NCBI RefSeq assembly: GCF_000423445.1
Contig: NZ_AUHZ01000014.1
Coordinates: 32,091 to 96,090 of the forward strand
Length of the DNA stretch: 64,000 bases
Direction: 5' to 3'
Source of the DNA: Acidipropionibacterium thoenii DSM 20276
GTDB taxonomy: Bacteria > Actinomycetota > Actinomycetes > Propionibacteriales > Propionibacteriaceae
Positions within the stretch are counted from its first letter, which is position 1. Each line of letters starts with the position of its first letter. Positions 43,972 through 52,682 of the stretch are shown in pieces. Below the pieces are notes generated by a model. That model saw only the letters and a program-made list of their open reading frames with translations, searched no databases and was not told the origin of the DNA. Both the position numbers and the translations under genes were made by a program.

Positions 43972-44352
43972 TCAGTGCCGCGGGGGGCCGGGGATGAGGA
44001 TCTCGCCGCCCTCCCGCCAGGCCCGCAGGCCGCCCGTCAGGAAATCGGCCTGATAACCCTTCTCGCGGACCGCCCCGACCAGATGCCCGGAGCGGAAGCC
44101 GGTGTCGCAGACCAGCACGAAGTGCGGGTCAGGCTCTGCCAGCGGGTCGTCCCCGTAGACGGCGGTGAAGGGGTCCGCCACCAGATCCTTGGGCTCCACC
44201 AGCCGGGCGCCGGGGGCGTGCCCGGCCTCGTACTCCCCCGGGGTCCGGATGTCGACCAGGATGCCCCCGTTGGCCAGCACGTTGAGCGCCTCGGCCAGCT
44301 CGAGACCGCCGGTCGGCATACCGCGATTGGTCAGGAAGTTCCTCAGTCCCAT
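43972..44352 (-). CDS. Rhodanese-domain protein
   Basis: This 126-residue single rhodanese domain has the active-site loop CDTGFRSGH near residue 85 with the catalytic Cys, and the preceding GILVDIRTPGEYEAGHAPGA with the CH2A motif. It would transfer sulfane sulfur; the partner is unknown. The transcript looks leaderless: TACACT lies 7 nt before the ATG. Confidence 0.88.
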   Translation of the reverse strand: MGLRNFLTNRGMPTGGLELAEALNVLANGGILVDIRTPGEYEAGHAPGARLVEPKDLVADPFTAVYGDDPLAEPDPHFVLVCDTGFRSGHLVGAVREKGYQADFLTGGLRAWREGGEILIPGPPRH

Positions 44353-44359
44353 GGTCGGC

Positions 44360-44365
44360 AGTGTA
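44360..44365 (-). promoter_or_regulatory. -10 element of leaderless rhodanese transcript
   Basis: TACACT on the minus strand is followed by 7 nt and the ATG; no ribosome site is present. Confidence 0.5.
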
Positions 44366-44433
44366 GTGACAGCCCGTCCGTCGCCTGACAGCCCACTGCC
44401 GAACCGGGGAGCGCGGAGGAGTCGCCGGTGGGG

Positions 44434-46542
44434 TCAGCGATGCTCCCGGTCGGATCCCCGCTGATCTCGGCCCGAGTGGGAGCCCCCGCCTCCGCGCCTC
44501 AGACTTGCCAGCCGCGAGTACATCTCGTCGATGACGGTGCTGAACCGCTTCTCGACCTCACGGCGCCTCACCTTGAGGGTGGGCGTGAGCAGCCCGTTGT
44601 CCTGGCTGAAATCGTCCCACAGCACCCGCAGGTCGCGGATCTGTTCCTGATACGGCAGTTTGGAGGTCAGCTCGGTGACCCGACGCCGGATCTCCTCGAC
44701 CAGCTCCGGGCTGCTGGCGGCCTCTCCCCCCGACAGGCTCAGGTGCAGTTTCTCGGCGAGCTCCTCGACACGAGGCATCGATGGTTTGACGAGCAGGGTG
44801 AGGCAGGGCCGGTTGTCGCCCAGGATGACGGCATGTTCGAACAGCGGATCGGCCATCAGCAGCCCCTCGATCGGCTGGGGGGAGATGTTCTTGCCGTTGA
44901 GGGTGACAATGATGTCCTTGAGCCGATCGGTGATGACCAGGTAGCCGTCCTCGTCGAGGTGCCCGATGTCCCCGGTGTGCAGCCAGCCGTCCCGGATCGC
45001 CTGCGCGGTGGCCTCGGGGGCGTTCCAGTAGCCCTTCATGATGTTCGGCCCGCGATACAGGATCTCGCCCCCCTCGCCGATCTTGATCTCGCTTCCGACG
45101 AGGGGTTTCCCGGCGGTTCCGAATTTATGGGCGCCGGTCGAGTTGAAGCTCACCAGAGGTGAGGCCTCGGTGAGTCCATAGCCCTGGCAGACCAGGATCC
45201 CGATCGCGGCGAAGAACTCCTCGACCTCCTTGCGCAGCGGCGCACCGCCGGCCGCCAGCACGGTCTTGCGGCCACCGACCGCAGCCCGGATCGCGCCCAG
45301 CACCAGGGCGTCGGCCACTTTGTGGCGCAGTCTCAGGCCCACGTCGGGACGCCGGCCGGCCTCGGCGGCCAACCACCACTGCCGACCGACGTCGAGGGAC
45401 CAGTCGAAGATCCGGGTCTTGAGCCGGGAGTCGGCGACCTTCTCGTGGGCCACCGTCATCACCTGCTCATAGAGCTTGGGGACCGAGACGAACAGCGTCG
45501 GGCGGACCTCCGCCAGCATCGTGGCGATCGTCTTGGGGTTGGTGACGAAGGTGTTGAGGCAGCCGTGCGAGAGCACCACCATCGACCATCCCCACTCCAG
45601 GGCATGGGACAGCGGCAGGAAGCACAGCGAGTGGTCGGCCGGGCCGATGTCGAAGAACTTGTCCAGGGCGTCGATCTGGGCCATCGCCGCCCGGTGGGTG
45701 ATCATCACACCCTTGGGGGCGCCGGTCGTCCCGGAGGTGTAGATGAGGGAGGCCACGTCGTCACCGGCGGACTGTGCCATCCGCTGGTCGACCACGGCGC
45801 GGAGCTCGGCGGTCCGGGCGCTGGTGCGCTCGGTGGCGACGGCCTCGGCCAGGCTGAGGACCGGGAGGTCGGCGGACGGGACCGACTCGGCGGTCGGGAC
45901 CGACTCGGCGGACGGGACCGACTGGCCGGACGGGGCGCCAGGCTGCGGGGCGCCGGCGGCGGGCTCGGTGGCGGCCGGTTCCCCGGCAGCCACCGGCTGG
46001 GCGGAGGGGGTGTCGATCACGACGAGGGCCACCAGGCTGGGCATCCGGTCGTGTGCCGACAGCACCAGGTCACGCTGCTTGGCCCCCGCCAGGCAGATCA
46101 CCCGGGCCTCTGAGTCGGAGACGATATGGGCGAGCTGGTCGGCGGTACTGGTCGGGTAGATCGGTACCGGAACCGCTCCGACAGTCATCGCGGCCAGGTC
46201 GATCTCCAACCACTCGGGACTGTTGTGGGAGAAGATCGCCACCCGGTCGCCACGCTCGATGCCGTGCTCGATCAGGGCCAGGGCGATGGCGTCGACCCGC
46301 CTTCTCATCTGGGCGAAGGTACGAATCCGCCACTGGCCGTCGATCCTCACCCGGGATGCCGGCCGGTAGGCGTAACGGGAGACGACGTCGCCGAACATGT
46401 GCGCCAGATGAACCCTCTTCGGATCCTCCCCGGGCACGGGGGTGCCGAGCAGCAGGCCCGCCGGATCGGCGCGGGTGTCCTCTGTTGCGTCAGGGGAGGC
46501 GGAATCGGCGCCCCGGCTGGGGACGGTTTCGGAGATAGGCAT
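44434..46542 (-). CDS. Long-chain fatty-acid CoA ligase (FadD15-like)
   Basis: This 702-residue AMP-forming acyl-CoA synthetase carries the P-loop LIYTSGTTGAPKGVMITH near residue 265, GYGLTEASPLVSFNS near 455, the TGDIGHLDEDGYLVITDRLK hinge near 530 and the catalytic Lys region LNGKNISPQPIE. A Ser/Pro/Ala-rich insert of about 50 residues (180-230) between two core strands contains three SVP(S/T)AE/D units, absent from most relatives and probably a surface loop. The ATG follows GAGGAGAA. It activates fatty acids for degradation or lipid synthesis. Confidence 0.92.
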   Translation of the reverse strand: MPISETVPSRGADSASPDATEDTRADPAGLLLGTPVPGEDPKRVHLAHMFGDVVSRYAYRPASRVRIDGQWRIRTFAQMRRRVDAIALALIEHGIERGDRVAIFSHNSPEWLEIDLAAMTVGAVPVPIYPTSTADQLAHIVSDSEARVICLAGAKQRDLVLSAHDRMPSLVALVVIDTPSAQPVAAGEPAATEPAAGAPQPGAPSGQSVPSAESVPTAESVPSADLPVLSLAEAVATERTSARTAELRAVVDQRMAQSAGDDVASLIYTSGTTGAPKGVMITHRAAMAQIDALDKFFDIGPADHSLCFLPLSHALEWGWSMVVLSHGCLNTFVTNPKTIATMLAEVRPTLFVSVPKLYEQVMTVAHEKVADSRLKTRIFDWSLDVGRQWWLAAEAGRRPDVGLRLRHKVADALVLGAIRAAVGGRKTVLAAGGAPLRKEVEEFFAAIGILVCQGYGLTEASPLVSFNSTGAHKFGTAGKPLVGSEIKIGEGGEILYRGPNIMKGYWNAPEATAQAIRDGWLHTGDIGHLDEDGYLVITDRLKDIIVTLNGKNISPQPIEGLLMADPLFEHAVILGDNRPCLTLLVKPSMPRVEELAEKLHLSLSGGEAASSPELVEEIRRRVTELTSKLPYQEQIRDLRVLWDDFSQDNGLLTPTLKVRRREVEKRFSTVIDEMYSRLASLRRGGGGSHSGRDQRGSDREHR

Positions 46543-46668
46543 GGGTTCTCCTCATGGGCTGACCACAGGCAGGCGACGACTCCCATGGTAGTGAGAATCG
46601 CCAACCGGGTGACGCCGCCAGATCTCACCTGGATCAGTGGCGGCACACAGGATCCTGGCAGCTCTGCC

Positions 46669-48603
46669 ATGCACCGTGAGAGCATGGCTCCAGACTCCGC
46701 ACAGCACCATGACGTCTCGCACGGCTGCGGCCAGGGGAATCCCGGCGAGGGCGGTCCCCGGATGCAGGGCGGTCCCGGGATGCCGGCCGATCCAGACCGT
46801 CACAACGATGGCGATCGACCGACCGCCTCCCCTGAACCCGCGGGCCGACAGCCGGTCTCCCGGCGTCAGCTCTTCCAGGGGCTCGGGCTGTTCGCCGCCG
46901 GAGGGGTGGCCGGTCTCGGGGTGTCGGGGGCCGGGATCCAGCTTCGGCGATCTCGGCGGGCGGCGACGGCTTCCACCGCCTCAGCAAGTTCCTCGGGAAC
47001 TCCGGCCAGCGCGGGACAGGTCGCTGTCACCAGGTTCCCGACCCAGATCAGCGGGCCCACCGTGTGGCAGATGAGCTATCCCAGCGGCACGACGCCGCCG
47101 AAGACCTACGACTCCGCCACCCAGGCGGCCCGCCACACGGCACTCCAGGCCAAGAAGAAGTCCGGAACCTGGACCCCGCAGAACCCGCTGCTGGTGATGG
47201 ACCCCTACGGCACCACGGCCAGCGGACTCTACGTCTACTTCACCGGTGGGTCGGGGCAGCTGTCCTTCACCGACGCCACCAGCTCCGTCGAGGACTTCTC
47301 CGCAGTGGCCGCCAACCATGCCGACACCGGTTTCGAGGGGCTGGTCGTTGCGCTGGTGCCCGGCACCCGCAACACCCTCACACTGAGATGAACGCCGTCC
47401 GGATCCGGGTCCTCCGCCAGCACGGCCTCGGGCGGCGCGGTGTCTGTCAGGGTCACCGTGATCGCCCCGAGCAATCCATCGGGATACCCCACCCAGGTCG
47501 CCCGCCGGATCCTCAACGAGAAGCCGCTGAGCTCCGGGCTGTTCGCGATGGTCGGCGTCTCAGGACTGAGCACGAGCACCTATCTGATGGACAACCAGGG
47601 GGCGATGCGCGCCGAGCTGGCCTCCGACACCGCGACCTTCAACCTCCAGATGAGCAAGGGCAGCCTCGTCACCGCCACCGGTGCCCGGCAGATCAGCGCC
47701 ATCGATCCGCTGGGCCACGCCGACCCGATCATCAGCCTCACCGGCTACTCGATGCATCACGACCTGGTGGTGCACGACGCCGGGATCGTCTACGCGCTCG
47801 CCTCGGCCGGCGACTCGACGCGCGTGGAGGATCGGGTGCTGCGGATCGACCTGGACTCCGGAGAGGTGACCGAAGCAGTCGATCTGGCGAAGGTGCTGCC
47901 ACAGTACGAGAGGCTCGCGGTGGCACCCGGCACGAACCTGGACGGGTCCACCGGCAAGGACTGGATCCACCTCAACACCCTCCAGATCGTCGACGACGTG
48001 ATGTACCTGTCCTCCCGGGAGATCTCCACGATCATCGCTCTGGATCATGCTCTGGACACCTACTCGACGACGTCCATCCAGTTCCTCATCGGCCCCGAGG
48101 CGATGTGGCAGGGGACCGGCTATGAGAAGCACCTGCTGACGCCGGTCGGTTCACCGACTCGCAATGCCGGACAGCACTCGGTGCACCGGATCGACGATCC
48201 GAAGCTGCCGCCCGGGCAGTACTACCTGGAGATGTTCAACAACAACTACTGGCATGTCGGATCGCGCACCGACATCGACTGGAAATCGGCCGGGCCCAGC
48301 AGTGCCAGCCGCAGCTCCATCGACGGGACCAGCCAGGCGCTGCGCTACCTCGTCGACGAGACGGCCGGTACCTTCCGACAGGACTTCGCCCAGGATGTCC
48401 CCTACTCCTCGGTGGTCTCCAATGTCTGGCGGCTGGGAGAACGCACCGTCGGGGACCAGATGGTGGTCAACTCCGGCAAGTCCAATGAGTACTCCCAGCG
48501 CAGCGCCGATGGGACAGTGCTGGCCAGCTACCGGTATGACTCGACCGGGCTGGGGTACCGAGTGTTCAAGGAATCGTTCCAGGGGTACTGGTACGGGGCG
48601 TGA
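46669..48603 (+). pseudogene. Arylsulfotransferase-family protein interrupted by an in-frame TGA
   Basis: The frame encodes a Tat-type signal (VSRRQLFQGLGLFAAGGVA), an N-terminal beta domain (GPTVWQMSYPSGTTPPKTYD) and then a long ASST-type propeller (MHHDLVVHDAGIVYALASAG, DWIHLNTLQIVDDVMYLSSR, QHSVHRIDD). A TGA at 47389-47391 stops it at about residue 240. The same frame continues with no other stop to 48603, through a Ser/Gly-rich linker. Without the TGA the product would be about 644 residues. A recent nonsense mutation is the simplest view; readthrough or sequencing error are alternatives. Arylsulfotransferases move sulfate between phenolic compounds in the envelope. The start codon is uncertain (46669 or 46684). 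Confidence 0.75.
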
Positions 48604-48610
48604 CCGGGCC

Positions 48611-49414
48611 TCAGTCCTGCAGTCTGGCCCTCAGCCAGGCGATGTCACCGGCCTGGGCCTCGGCCGGTCCCGGTGTCTCCACCACGACCGGGGCACCGGC
48701 GGCCCGCACCACCTCGGCCAGCTCATCGCGATCGATCTGACCCTGACCGAGATTGGCGTGACGGTCGCGCCCCGATCCTGCCGGACCCTGGGAGTCATTG
48801 GCGTGCACCAGATCGATCCGACCGGTGATCTCGCGCACCTGCTCGACCAGGGTGGTCATCTCCAGGCCGGCGGCGAAGGCATGGCAGGTGTCCAGGCAGA
48901 AGCCGACATTCTCGGCCCCTGAGGCGGTCTGGATCGCCGCCCAGGTGCCGGCGATGCGTTCCAGCTGGCGGGCCATCGCGTGCTTGCCGCCTGCGGTGTC
49001 CTCCAGCAGCAGGGGCACCGGGATCTCCATCCCCTCGACCGCCTTGCGCCAGTTGTCCTGACCCTGCTCGATCGGCTCCCCGTCGCGGACGTGGCCGCCA
49101 TGGACCACCACCCCGAGTGCGCCCATCTCGGCGGCGATCGTCAGGGTCTGCTGGAGGAGCTTGCGGGAGGGGATCCGGATCCGGTTGTTGAGAGAGGCCA
49201 GATTGATGACATAGGCCGAGTGCACCACCACCCCGATCCCGGCCTGCTCGGCGGCCTCACGGACCCCGGCGGCGCCACCCGGAAAGCTCACCGTCGGCTT
49301 CTTCCAGGACTGCGGGTCGCCCAGGATCAGCTGCGCCAGATCGCCGCCTCGCTCTCGGGTCTGGGCCACGAAGTCGGCCTCGTCAACGGTTGCACCTATC
49401 GTCCACTGGGTCAC
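48611..49414 (-). CDS. nfo: Endonuclease IV (AP endonuclease family 2)
   Basis: This 267-residue TIM-barrel nuclease cuts abasic sites in DNA using a trinuclear zinc site. It shows VVVHSAYVINLAS near residue 62, LLLEDTAGGKH near 139, NVGFCLDTCHAFAAG near 170, LVHANDSQG near 204 and DRHANLGQGQI near 219, which supply the metal ligands in order. The start is GTG, 6 nt behind a TAGGCT -10, so the mRNA seems leaderless. Role: base-excision repair. Confidence 0.93.
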   Translation of the reverse strand: MTQWTIGATVDEADFVAQTRERGGDLAQLILGDPQSWKKPTVSFPGGAAGVREAAEQAGIGVVVHSAYVINLASLNNRIRIPSRKLLQQTLTIAAEMGALGVVVHGGHVRDGEPIEQGQDNWRKAVEGMEIPVPLLLEDTAGGKHAMARQLERIAGTWAAIQTASGAENVGFCLDTCHAFAAGLEMTTLVEQVREITGRIDLVHANDSQGPAGSGRDRHANLGQGQIDRDELAEVVRAAGAPVVVETPGPAEAQAGDIAWLRARLQD

Positions 49415-49420
49415 ATCCGG

Positions 49421-49426
49421 AGCCTA
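49421..49426 (-). promoter_or_regulatory. -10 element of leaderless nfo transcript
   Basis: TAGGCT on the minus strand lies 6 nt before the GTG start, with no ribosome site. Confidence 0.5.
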
Positions 49427-49636
49427 TCCGGCACAGTCTCGCGCGGCGCATCCCGCCAGCCTCCCGCGCAGATCTCACGGGCCGCGGACAGTCGCCTCGA
49501 CAGATGCGAATCACCCGATCGACCGTGCCGAGGGTCCCTCGAACTCTCCGAGGCCCCCAGACAGTCGAGACCCTCAGGCGGTGGCAGAGCGGCAGCTGCC
49601 TCTGCTGCCATATCCCATCCGGGCCACCGGAGGGCC

Positions 49637-49642
49637 TAGATT
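49637..49642 (+). promoter_or_regulatory. -10 element of leaderless SDR transcript
   Basis: TAGATT is followed by 7 nt and the ATG at 49650. The nearest GGAGGG is too far away to act as a ribosome site. Confidence 0.5.
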
Positions 49643-49649
49643 AGATCCC

Positions 49650-50459
49650 ATGTCATCCTGCTTGGTCACCGGCGGCACCTCCGGCATCGGACGGGAGTTC
49701 GTCACGCAACTCGCCGCCCGCGGGGACGACGTCATCATCGCAGCACGAGACGCCGATCGGATGGCCGCCATCAAGGCCGAGATCGAGCCCCGATACGGGG
49801 TCTCGGTGGAGACCATCCACGCCGACCTGGCGGTGCGATCCGACGTCGACATCGTCGCCGCCCGCCTGGAGGACACCGCACGTCCGGTCGACCTGCTGGT
49901 CAACAATGCCGGCTTCGGGCTGCACGCCAAGATCCTCGACCCCCAGGGGCTGGCTCTCCAGGAGCGTGCCTTCGACGTGATGTGCAAGGCCGTGCTGATC
50001 CTATCAGCGGCCGCCGGGCGGGCGATGAGCGCCCGGGGCCACGGCGGGATCATCAACGTCGCCTCCTCGAGCGCCTGGATCAACACCGGCAACTACTCGG
50101 CGATCAAGGCCTGGGTGCTGACCTTCACCGAGGGGTTGGCCAATGAGCTGCACGGCTCGGGGGTCAAGGTCGAGGCGTTGTGCCCGGGCTGGGTGCACAC
50201 CGAGTTCCACGAGCGCGCCCATGTGACGGCCACGAGGCTTCCCGAGATCGTGTGGACCGACGCCGCGACGGTGGTCCGCGAGTCCCTGGAGGATCTGCAC
50301 AGGGGCAAGGTCGTCTCAGTGCCGACCGCCCGCTGGAAAGCCGCCATCGCAGTCGCCGGCACCGCGCCGCGCTCGACGATGAGGTGGTTGTCGCGCAATC
50401 TCACCTCGAGCCGCGACAAGATCGATGTCCCCACCCCCGGTCAGGCCGGTGAGCGCTGA
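49650..50459 (+). CDS. SDR-family NAD(P)-dependent oxidoreductase
   Basis: This 269-residue classical SDR has TGGTSGIGREF (residues 7-17), NNAGFG near 86, the catalytic Ser in NVASSSAW, Tyr-Lys in YSAIKAW near 150 and CPGWVHTEFH near 175. A C-terminal extension of about 50 residues with basic character could associate with membranes, as in related DltE/YqjQ-like SDRs. It lies 2 bp before the PlsC acyltransferase, so the pair probably works in lipid metabolism. Confidence 0.9.
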   Translation: MSSCLVTGGTSGIGREFVTQLAARGDDVIIAARDADRMAAIKAEIEPRYGVSVETIHADLAVRSDVDIVAARLEDTARPVDLLVNNAGFGLHAKILDPQGLALQERAFDVMCKAVLILSAAAGRAMSARGHGGIINVASSSAWINTGNYSAIKAWVLTFTEGLANELHGSGVKVEALCPGWVHTEFHERAHVTATRLPEIVWTDAATVVRESLEDLHRGKVVSVPTARWKAAIAVAGTAPRSTMRWLSRNLTSSRDKIDVPTPGQAGER

Positions 50460-50461
50460 GG

Positions 50462-51349
50462 ATGCCCATCAAACCCAAGGTCAAGGATCGCGGGCGCTAC
50501 ACCAGCGACATCAATGCGATCGCCCGGCAGGCCGCCAATCTGCTGCTGCTCAAGCCGCTGGTGTGGCGGGTCACCAAGGTTCAGGTTCACGGTGTGGAGA
50601 ACCTCAGTGGTGTGGACGGTGCCTACGTCATCACCGCCAACCACTCCTCCCACCTGGACACCCCGCTGATCTTCGGGTCCCTTCCCAGGCGGCTCAGCAA
50701 GTATCTGTCCACCGGCGCCGCCGCCGACTACTTCTTCACCACCTGGTGGAAGGCGTTCACCCCGGTGCTGTTCTTCAATGCCTTCCCGGTCGACCGGGGC
50801 AAGGGACGCACCCGGGCCGGGGCCCCCTCACACACCCACCGCGGGCTGGCCGGATCCCTGCTGACCGACGGCATCCCGTTGCTGATCTTCGCCGAGGGCA
50901 CCCGCTCGCGCACCGGCGGGATGGGCACCTTCAAACCCGGCGCCGCCGCCCTGGCGATCTCCCGCGGGGTCCCGGTGATCCCAGTCGCCCTGGTCGGCGC
51001 CTTCTCGGCGATGCCCTCCCAGGAGGGCCAGAGCCTGCCGAAGGGCCGCCCCCCGGTCCACGTCGTCTACGGCCACCCGATGGAGCCGGCCCCCGGCGAG
51101 ATCGCTCACGAGTTCTCCGAGCGGATCCGCCGACAGATCATCACCCTGCACGACCAGACCGCGCGCGCCTATGGCATGCCGACCCAGGCCGATCTGGCCT
51201 CGGAGCGGGCGTTGGGTACCACCAGCGACGCCGCCACCTCGGCTGCCTCGGACCGCTCCGGCCATTCCCAGACGCCGTCGATCTCCGCGGGCCCGGCCGC
51301 GACGGACGGCTCGTCCAAGACTCCGCCGGATCAGCCCGGACCCCACTGA
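50462..51349 (+). CDS. 1-acyl-sn-glycerol-3-phosphate acyltransferase-like protein
   Basis: This 295-residue PlsC/LPLAT domain protein has the catalytic NHSSHLDTPL (HX4D) near residue 61, the substrate motif FAEGTRSRTGGMGTFKPGAA near 143 and VPVIPVALVG near 170. It transfers an acyl chain to lysophosphatidate or a related acceptor. The last 60 residues are Ser/Pro-rich and probably disordered. It is co-transcribed with the SDR gene upstream (2-bp gap). Confidence 0.9.
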   Translation: MPIKPKVKDRGRYTSDINAIARQAANLLLLKPLVWRVTKVQVHGVENLSGVDGAYVITANHSSHLDTPLIFGSLPRRLSKYLSTGAAADYFFTTWWKAFTPVLFFNAFPVDRGKGRTRAGAPSHTHRGLAGSLLTDGIPLLIFAEGTRSRTGGMGTFKPGAAALAISRGVPVIPVALVGAFSAMPSQEGQSLPKGRPPVHVVYGHPMEPAPGEIAHEFSERIRRQIITLHDQTARAYGMPTQADLASERALGTTSDAATSAASDRSGHSQTPSISAGPAATDGSSKTPPDQPGPH

Positions 51350-51491
51350 TCCGGGTCCCACTGGGCTGGATCCCCCTGGCCCGCAACGGCGCTCCTCGGG
51401 AGCCCGGCGAGACCAGCCGGTACGGTGCCTCCCGGGCCGGCCGACACCCCCCGGAGGCCTGAGGGTCGGCGCCTCGACAGCCCGGCCCGGT

Positions 51492-51497
51492 TACAGT
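51492..51497 (+). promoter_or_regulatory. -10 element of leaderless FemX transcript
   Basis: TACAGT is followed by 6 nt and the GTG start at 51504, with no ribosome site. Confidence 0.5.
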
Positions 51498-51503
51498 GTC
51501 TCT

Positions 51504-52682
51504 GTGATTCAGGTACGCCAGATCTCCGCCGCCCAGCACCTCGCCTTCCTCCACGACTGGGCCACCCCGGGCTCGACGGCCGAGGAGACGGTGAGTTTCC
51601 TCCAGACCCCGGCATGGGCCAAGGTCAAGCAGGAGTGGCGCTCCGAGTCGATCGGCATCGTCCGCGACGGCGGCCCCGGCGGCCCGGAGCTGCTCGGCGT
51701 CGGACTGGTGCTCTACCGCCAGGTCCCGAAGCTCAAGCGCTACCTCGCCTACCTTCCCGAGGGCCCGGTGCTGGACTGGACCAGCCCCGACCTGCCCGAG
51801 ATCCTCGACGCCCTGCGCGCCCACGCCAAGCGGCGTCACGCCTTCGCGCTGCGGATCGGCCCGACCCTGCCGCACCGGATCTGGCGCAAGGACACCATCA
51901 AGGACGCCATCGCCGACGAGTCGATCACCGCCCTGTCCCAGGCTCCGGCCGATGTCACGAATCTGCACGCCACCCGGCTGGCCAACCAGCTGCGCCACCT
52001 GGGATGGCGTCCCCCCAAGGCCGCCGAGGGATTCGCGGCCGGCCAGCCGAAGTTCAACTTCCAGCTGCCCCTGGTGAACTGGACCGACGGGGTCCGCACC
52101 CGGCTGAGCGAGGACGAGGTGCTCGCCGGGATGAACCAGCTGTGGCGGCGCAACATCCGCAAGGCCGCCAAGAAGGGGGTCGAGGTGAGCCGGGGCGGCC
52201 GCGAGGACCTGGCCGCCTTCCACAAGGTGTACGTGGAGACCGCCGGGCGCGACGGCTTCACCCCCCGGCCGCTGGACTACTTCCAGACCATGTGGGACGC
52301 CCTCAACGGCGAGGACCCCGACCGGATGCACCTCTACCTGGCCCACCACGAGGGCGACCTGGTGGCGTCGACCACCTGGGTCCATGTCGAGCGGCACACC
52401 TGGTACTCCTACGGGGCGTCGACCAGCGCCAAGCGCGATGTGCGCGGCTCCAACGCCATCCAGTGGCAGATGATCCGCGACTCGATGGCCGTCGACGCCG
52501 ACGTCTACGATCTGCGCGGGATCACCGAGGGACTGGCCGCCGACGACCCGGAACTGGGGCTCATCCAGTTCAAGGTGGGCTCGGGCGGCGAGGCCGTCTC
52601 CTACATCGGCGAGTGGGATCTGGTCATCGATCCGCTGCTCTACAAGGTCTTCGACTGGTACATGAACCGGAGGTCGCGATGA
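51504..52682 (+). CDS. FemABX-family aminoacyltransferase
   Basis: This 392-residue protein has tandem GNAT folds typical of Fem proteins, which add amino acids from aminoacyl-tRNA to lipid II side chains. SFLQTPAWAKVKQEW near residue 34, the MNQLWRRNIRKAAKKGVEV helix near 213, and YDLRGITEG with IQFKVGSGGEAVSYIGEWDL near the C-terminus are family hallmarks. The GTG at 51504 is preferred because TACAGT lies 6 nt upstream (leaderless) and the fold begins there. The stop overlaps the start of the alanine-racemase-like gene (ATGA), so the two are coupled. Confidence 0.9.
   Translation: MIQVRQISAAQHLAFLHDWATPGSTAEETVSFLQTPAWAKVKQEWRSESIGIVRDGGPGGPELLGVGLVLYRQVPKLKRYLAYLPEGPVLDWTSPDLPEILDALRAHAKRRHAFALRIGPTLPHRIWRKDTIKDAIADESITALSQAPADVTNLHATRLANQLRHLGWRPPKAAEGFAAGQPKFNFQLPLVNWTDGVRTRLSEDEVLAGMNQLWRRNIRKAAKKGVEVSRGGREDLAAFHKVYVETAGRDGFTPRPLDYFQTMWDALNGEDPDRMHLYLAHHEGDLVASTTWVHVERHTWYSYGASTSAKRDVRGSNAIQWQMIRDSMAVDADVYDLRGITEGLAADDPELGLIQFKVGSGGEAVSYIGEWDLVIDPLLYKVFDWYMNRRSR

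Noticed and set aside
47389..47430. UGA as a selenocysteine codon in the arylsulfotransferase
   Set aside because: The position is a domain linker with no catalytic role, and the GC-rich bases after it do not form a convincing bacterial SECIS with an apical GGUC loop at the proper distance.
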